From JBCDBD01 sp039184335 (lineage in GTDB: Bacteria > Bacteroidota > Bacteroidia > Flavobacteriales > Flavobacteriaceae): a stretch of 56,455 bases of DNA. Position numbers and translations under genes: made by a program. The stretch is taken from the NCBI GenBank assembly GCA_039184335.1, contig JBCDBD010000024.1, positions 1 to 56,455 on the forward strand, read 5' to 3'. Shown here piece by piece: positions 53,991 through 56,455 of this stretch (position 1 is the stretch's first letter; each line of letters opens with the position of its first letter). The notes beneath the pieces were generated by a model that had not been told where the DNA came from, made no database searches, and saw only the letters and a list, made by a program, of their open reading frames with translations.

Positions 53991-54566
53991 TCACATCGAC
54001 AATTTTCGTACCCCATTTTTTCTGTCCTGGGTTTTTCGATCCGCTACTTTACGTTTTACGGCAGTGGTATCTATAGGGGGCCTTTTGGGGACAGGCCCTT
54101 TAATTGCTTTTGCCAACCTTGTCGGTTGGGCTATGGTCAATTTTTCAAGGTTACCGGCAAAATCTGTACTGGCAGTGACCTGTGGTTTTGGTAGTGTTGC
54201 CGGCTTTTGCTCCTGCGCTTTGACAGACTTGCTTGGACCTTGTATTTTTTCTGCTGTTTTTTTCTCTGCATTTGCGTCCGTCTTTTTTTTGCTCTTACCT
54301 GTAAAATTCTGTATCTCAATTTCTGGCACGATTGTATTGGTAGGTTCCTGATACTGTCCTGTTTTGAGCTTTCCTACGGTTTGATTTCGTTTTGCCGTAT
54401 TGTCAATGACCGTATCTTTTATACCTATTTTCGCTGTTTGGTCTGTGCGCTTCGTAAATGCCAAAACATTGCCAATACCCTTCAATGGTACAAGTGCTTG
54501 AAGCAGTCTAAGTATAGCAGAGCGAGCGTTTTTGAAACGCCCCATTAATTTTTCATTTCGGGCCAT
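53991..54566 (-). CDS. Unrecognised basic, low-complexity protein
   Basis: 191 residues, strongly basic and rich in Lys, Thr, Pro and Gln. A possible amphipathic or weakly hydrophobic segment lies near residues 16-38 (AILRLLQALVPLKGIGNVLA). The rest (about 70-191) looks disordered, with TGKSKKKTDANAEKKTAEK, KPATLPKPQ and a final arginine-rich tail RKVADRKTQDRKNGVRK. It is 54 bp upstream of paralogue B. No family is recognised. Confidence 0.6.
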   Translation of the reverse strand: MARNEKLMGRFKNARSAILRLLQALVPLKGIGNVLAFTKRTDQTAKIGIKDTVIDNTAKRNQTVGKLKTGQYQEPTNTIVPEIEIQNFTGKSKKKTDANAEKKTAEKIQGPSKSVKAQEQKPATLPKPQVTASTDFAGNLEKLTIAQPTRLAKAIKGPVPKRPPIDTTAVKRKVADRKTQDRKNGVRKLSM

Positions 54567-54664
54567 TTTTCATTTCTTTTAGAATTGCAATTCAAACCAT
54601 CTGTTCATACAAAACCGAGCATACTGCTACAGTACCTAGACTGTTATTCCTCCCATACTACCTA

Positions 54665-56455
54665 CTAGGGAGTTCGTACCGAGGGCCTTATAGGTGCAGT
54701 AGCAACCGTAGCAGATTGTGATCTTCTATGAGTTGCACGCTGTATTTTTGTTCGCCCTGCAACATAACCTTGTTTGGCTGCTTCAAGGGTCGCTTGCGGG
54801 GTCATTAGCTTCTTTAGGTTATCCACATCTCCGTCAAGATTAGATAGCCCATTGGACACGGTTGGATCTGTCGGTACAGGAAATGTACGTTGTTGATCTT
54901 GGACGTGCGATGCGCTATGCGCAGGTGTGTCCGGTGTACTTGATGGTCTTACCATTGATCGCATCAGGTTATCCACATCTTGGTCAAGATCGGGTAGCCC
55001 AGGTCCATTGGACCCGGTTGGATCTGTCGGTACCGGAAATGTACGTTGTTGATCTTGGACGTGCGATGCGCTATGCGCAGGTGTGTCCGGTGTACTTGAT
55101 GGTCCTACCATTGATTGCATCAGGTTATCCACATCTTGGTCAAGATCGGGTAGCCCATTGGACACGGTTGAATCTGCTACCGGAACAGCTTCGCCGGCCC
55201 CATCAGGATCGGGTCCTTGATTAGTTGTTTCCATTGCAGCCGGTCTTTCCGAATTATTGGTTGCATTATCCCATTGTTCTTGAGGGCTTGGGATGACAGC
55301 ATCCTCATCTAGGGTAGTCGCTGGGCCTATTGGTCGTGTTTGGCCTACTGGCGGGGCCGGAGGCACTGGTCTTTGGGCTGGTGGTGCTTGAGCTGGTGCT
55401 GGTGGTGTTTGGCCTACTGGCGGGGCCGGAGGCACTGTCGATCTTTGGGCCGCTGTCGCTCGTGTTTGGCCTACTGGCGGGGCCGGAGGCGCTGGTCTTT
55501 GGGCTGGTGGTGCTTGAGCTGGTGCTGGTGGTGTTTGGCCTACTGGCGGGGCCGGAGGCACTGTCGATCTTTGGGCCGCTGTCGCTGTCGGTCCCTGGCC
55601 TGCTGTCGTTGTCGATCTTTGGGCCGCTGTCGCTGTCGGTCCCTGGCCTGCTGTCGCTGTCGGTCCCTGGCCTGCTGTCGCTGTCGGTCCTTGGGCAGGT
55701 GTTCGAACTGGTGCCTGCTGTACACCTTGCCCAGTGTTCTGTTGCTGGCCTTGCTGTTGTCTTAAATCTTGTAGTTCGCGTTGTAATCGGGCCTGCTCTT
55801 TACGCAAGTAATCTATGGTCTTCTTTAATGTATCCTTACCCTTAAGATTCCTTTTTTGCGCCTGATAATACGCAAAGGACAAGGCTGCAATGGCAAGGCC
55901 TAGTGGCCCTAAAAACATCAAAATAGCTGTTGCTGCCAATAATCGTTTTGCAAACTTTTTTGTGCTGGCCAAAAGACTTTTTGGTTTCTCTGTATTTTCT
56001 TCTTGTGGCTCTTTGCTTGCCACAGGTGGCACTTGGTTCGCCATTGGTGGCACCTGCGCTGCCACTGGTGTTTGGCCTACTGGCGGGGCCGGAGTCACTG
56101 TCGGCCTTTGGGCTGCTGGCGCTCGTCTTTGGGCTGGTGGTGTTTGGCCTACTGGCGGGGCCGGAGGCGCTGTCGATCTTTGGGCCGCTGTCGCTGTCGC
56201 TCCTTGGGCTGCTGTCGCTCGTGTTTGGCCTACTGGCGGGGCCGGAGTCGCTCGTCTTTGGGCCTCAGTCGCTCGTCTTTGGGCCTCAGTCGCTCGTCTT
56301 TGGGCCTCAGTCGCTCGTCTTTGGGCCTCAGTCGCTCGTCTTTGGGCCGGAGTCGCTCGTCTTTGGGCCGGAGTCGCTCGTCTTTGGGCCTCAGTCGCTC
56401 GTCTTTGGGCCGGAGTCGCTCGTCTTTGGGCCTCAGTCGCTCGTCTTTGGGCCGG
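54665..56455 (-). CDS. Proline-rich repeat membrane protein (5' end beyond window)
   Basis: The frame is open to the right edge, so the start is not in the window (visible part about 596 codons). From the N-terminal side: ten heptapeptides AQRRAT(E/P); proline-rich APPVGQT units; and one membrane helix LLAATAILMFLGPLGLAIAA (coding bases about 55862-55942). A basic stretch and a coiled coil (TIDYLRKEQARLQRELQDLR) follow, then Gln-rich and (GQGPTATA) repeats and more APPVGQT units. The last part carries three copies of a roughly 50-residue unit containing DLDQDVDNLM and SSTPDTPAHSASHVQDQQ. The two proline-rich arms flank a single span. It looks like a surface, wall-spanning or scaffold protein; function unknown. 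Confidence 0.75.
   Translation of the reverse strand, partial: PAQRRATEAQRRATPAQRRATEAQRRATPAQRRATPAQRRATEAQRRATEAQRRATEAQRRATEAQRRATPAPPVGQTRATAAQGATATAAQRSTAPPAPPVGQTPPAQRRAPAAQRPTVTPAPPVGQTPVAAQVPPMANQVPPVASKEPQEENTEKPKSLLASTKKFAKRLLAATAILMFLGPLGLAIAALSFAYYQAQKRNLKGKDTLKKTIDYLRKEQARLQRELQDLRQQQGQQQNTGQGVQQAPVRTPAQGPTATAGQGPTATAGQGPTATAAQRSTTTAGQGPTATAAQRSTVPPAPPVGQTPPAPAQAPPAQRPAPPAPPVGQTRATAAQRSTVPPAPPVGQTPPAPAQAPPAQRPVPPAPPVGQTRPIGPATTLDEDAVIPSPQEQWDNATNNSERPAAMETTNQGPDPDGAGEAVPVADSTVSNGLPDLDQDVDNLMQSMVGPSSTPDTPAHSASHVQDQQRTFPVPTDPTGSNGPGLPDLDQDVDNLMRSMVRPSSTPDTPAHSASHVQDQQRTFPVPTDPTVSNGLSNLDGDVDNLKKLMTPQATLEAAKQGYVAGRTKIQRATHRRSQSATVATAPIRPSVRTP
54816..55160 (-). repeat. Three in-frame repeats of 150-156 bp in the membrane protein gene
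   Basis: AGGTTATCCACATCT recurs at 54816, 54966 and 55122. The spacing is 150 and then 156 bp; the difference is a two-codon insertion. The two right-hand copies are nearly identical and the left copy is truncated and diverged. Confidence 0.85.
56247..56455 (-). repeat. Ten tandem 21-bp repeats at the right edge
   Basis: The unit GTCGCTCGTCTTTGGGCC plus either TCA or GGA is repeated ten times, the last cut by the window edge. Only the three variable bases differ, switching a codon between GAG (Glu) and CCG (Pro) in the minus-strand heptapeptide. The array continues past the window. Such arrays change copy number easily. Confidence 0.95.

Noticed and set aside
55330..55845. 171-codon hydrophobic open frame on the plus strand opposite the proline-rich gene
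   Set aside because: It arises from the reverse complement of proline- and alanine-rich repeats, with no promoter and no independent protein signature.
56247..56455. CRISPR array
   Set aside because: The 21-bp units are directly adjacent without spacers and lie inside a coding frame; no cas genes are present.

Overview
The window looks like a chromosomal segment of a member of the Flavobacteriaceae (Bacteroidota); I cannot name the genus from sequence alone. The support is: bacillithiol synthesis (bshA), two PorP/SprF genes each next to a giant secreted protein with a gliding-motility (type B) C-terminal sorting domain, a Bacteroidota-type LptD, DUF4159 and THUMP-like methyltransferase genes, and TAnnTTTG promoter elements.

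Layout. 1-2100: the tail of an IS982-like transposase, an OmpA-family protein with a strong terminator, and a PrcB-like gene broken by several frameshifts. 2100-28000: a dense housekeeping block. It holds bshA, a GH3/serine-hydrolase fusion, a membrane iron-sulfur electron carrier pair, an MCE/MlaD protein, a peptidoglycan amidase and (divergent) lptD. These are followed by ridA, a sugar kinase, gapA-pfkA, tamB, and (divergent) tsaD-tfoX-like-rsmE. The block closes with DUF1223, and (divergent) DUF4159, an AI-2E family transporter and a THUMP-like methyltransferase. Much of it concerns the envelope: LPS export, lipid transport, outer-membrane assembly and peptidoglycan turnover.

27915-33163: a PorP/SprF gene and a very large surface protein (LamG-like, Calx-beta-like, BspA-type and thrombospondin type 3 repeats). 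33420-37609: three overlapping or abutting genes (HAD nucleotidase, alpha/beta hydrolase lipoprotein, VanX-like dipeptidase) and a divergent surface 5'-nucleotidase. 37799-45100: an accessory, low-density region of small lipoproteins, a MORN/TonB protein, DUF2200, a Crp/Fnr regulator, a beta-barrel protein, a decayed small membrane-protein gene, and a MarR regulator divergent from an alpha/beta hydrolase that lacks its usual catalytic His. Repeated intergenic motifs here suggest gene-cassette-like turnover.

45462-49504: a second PorP/SprF plus PKD-repeat type B protein pair. 49761-49837: tRNA-Arg(TCT) with its terminator. 49933-52067: an NHL-type lipoprotein and, upstream of it, an AraC-type membrane regulator split by a frameshift in a homopolymer. 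52354-56455: four co-oriented genes that I do not recognise. Two are tandem paralogues of one family; the last is a proline-rich, repeat-filled, single-span membrane protein that runs off the right edge. This last block is the best candidate for something undescribed.
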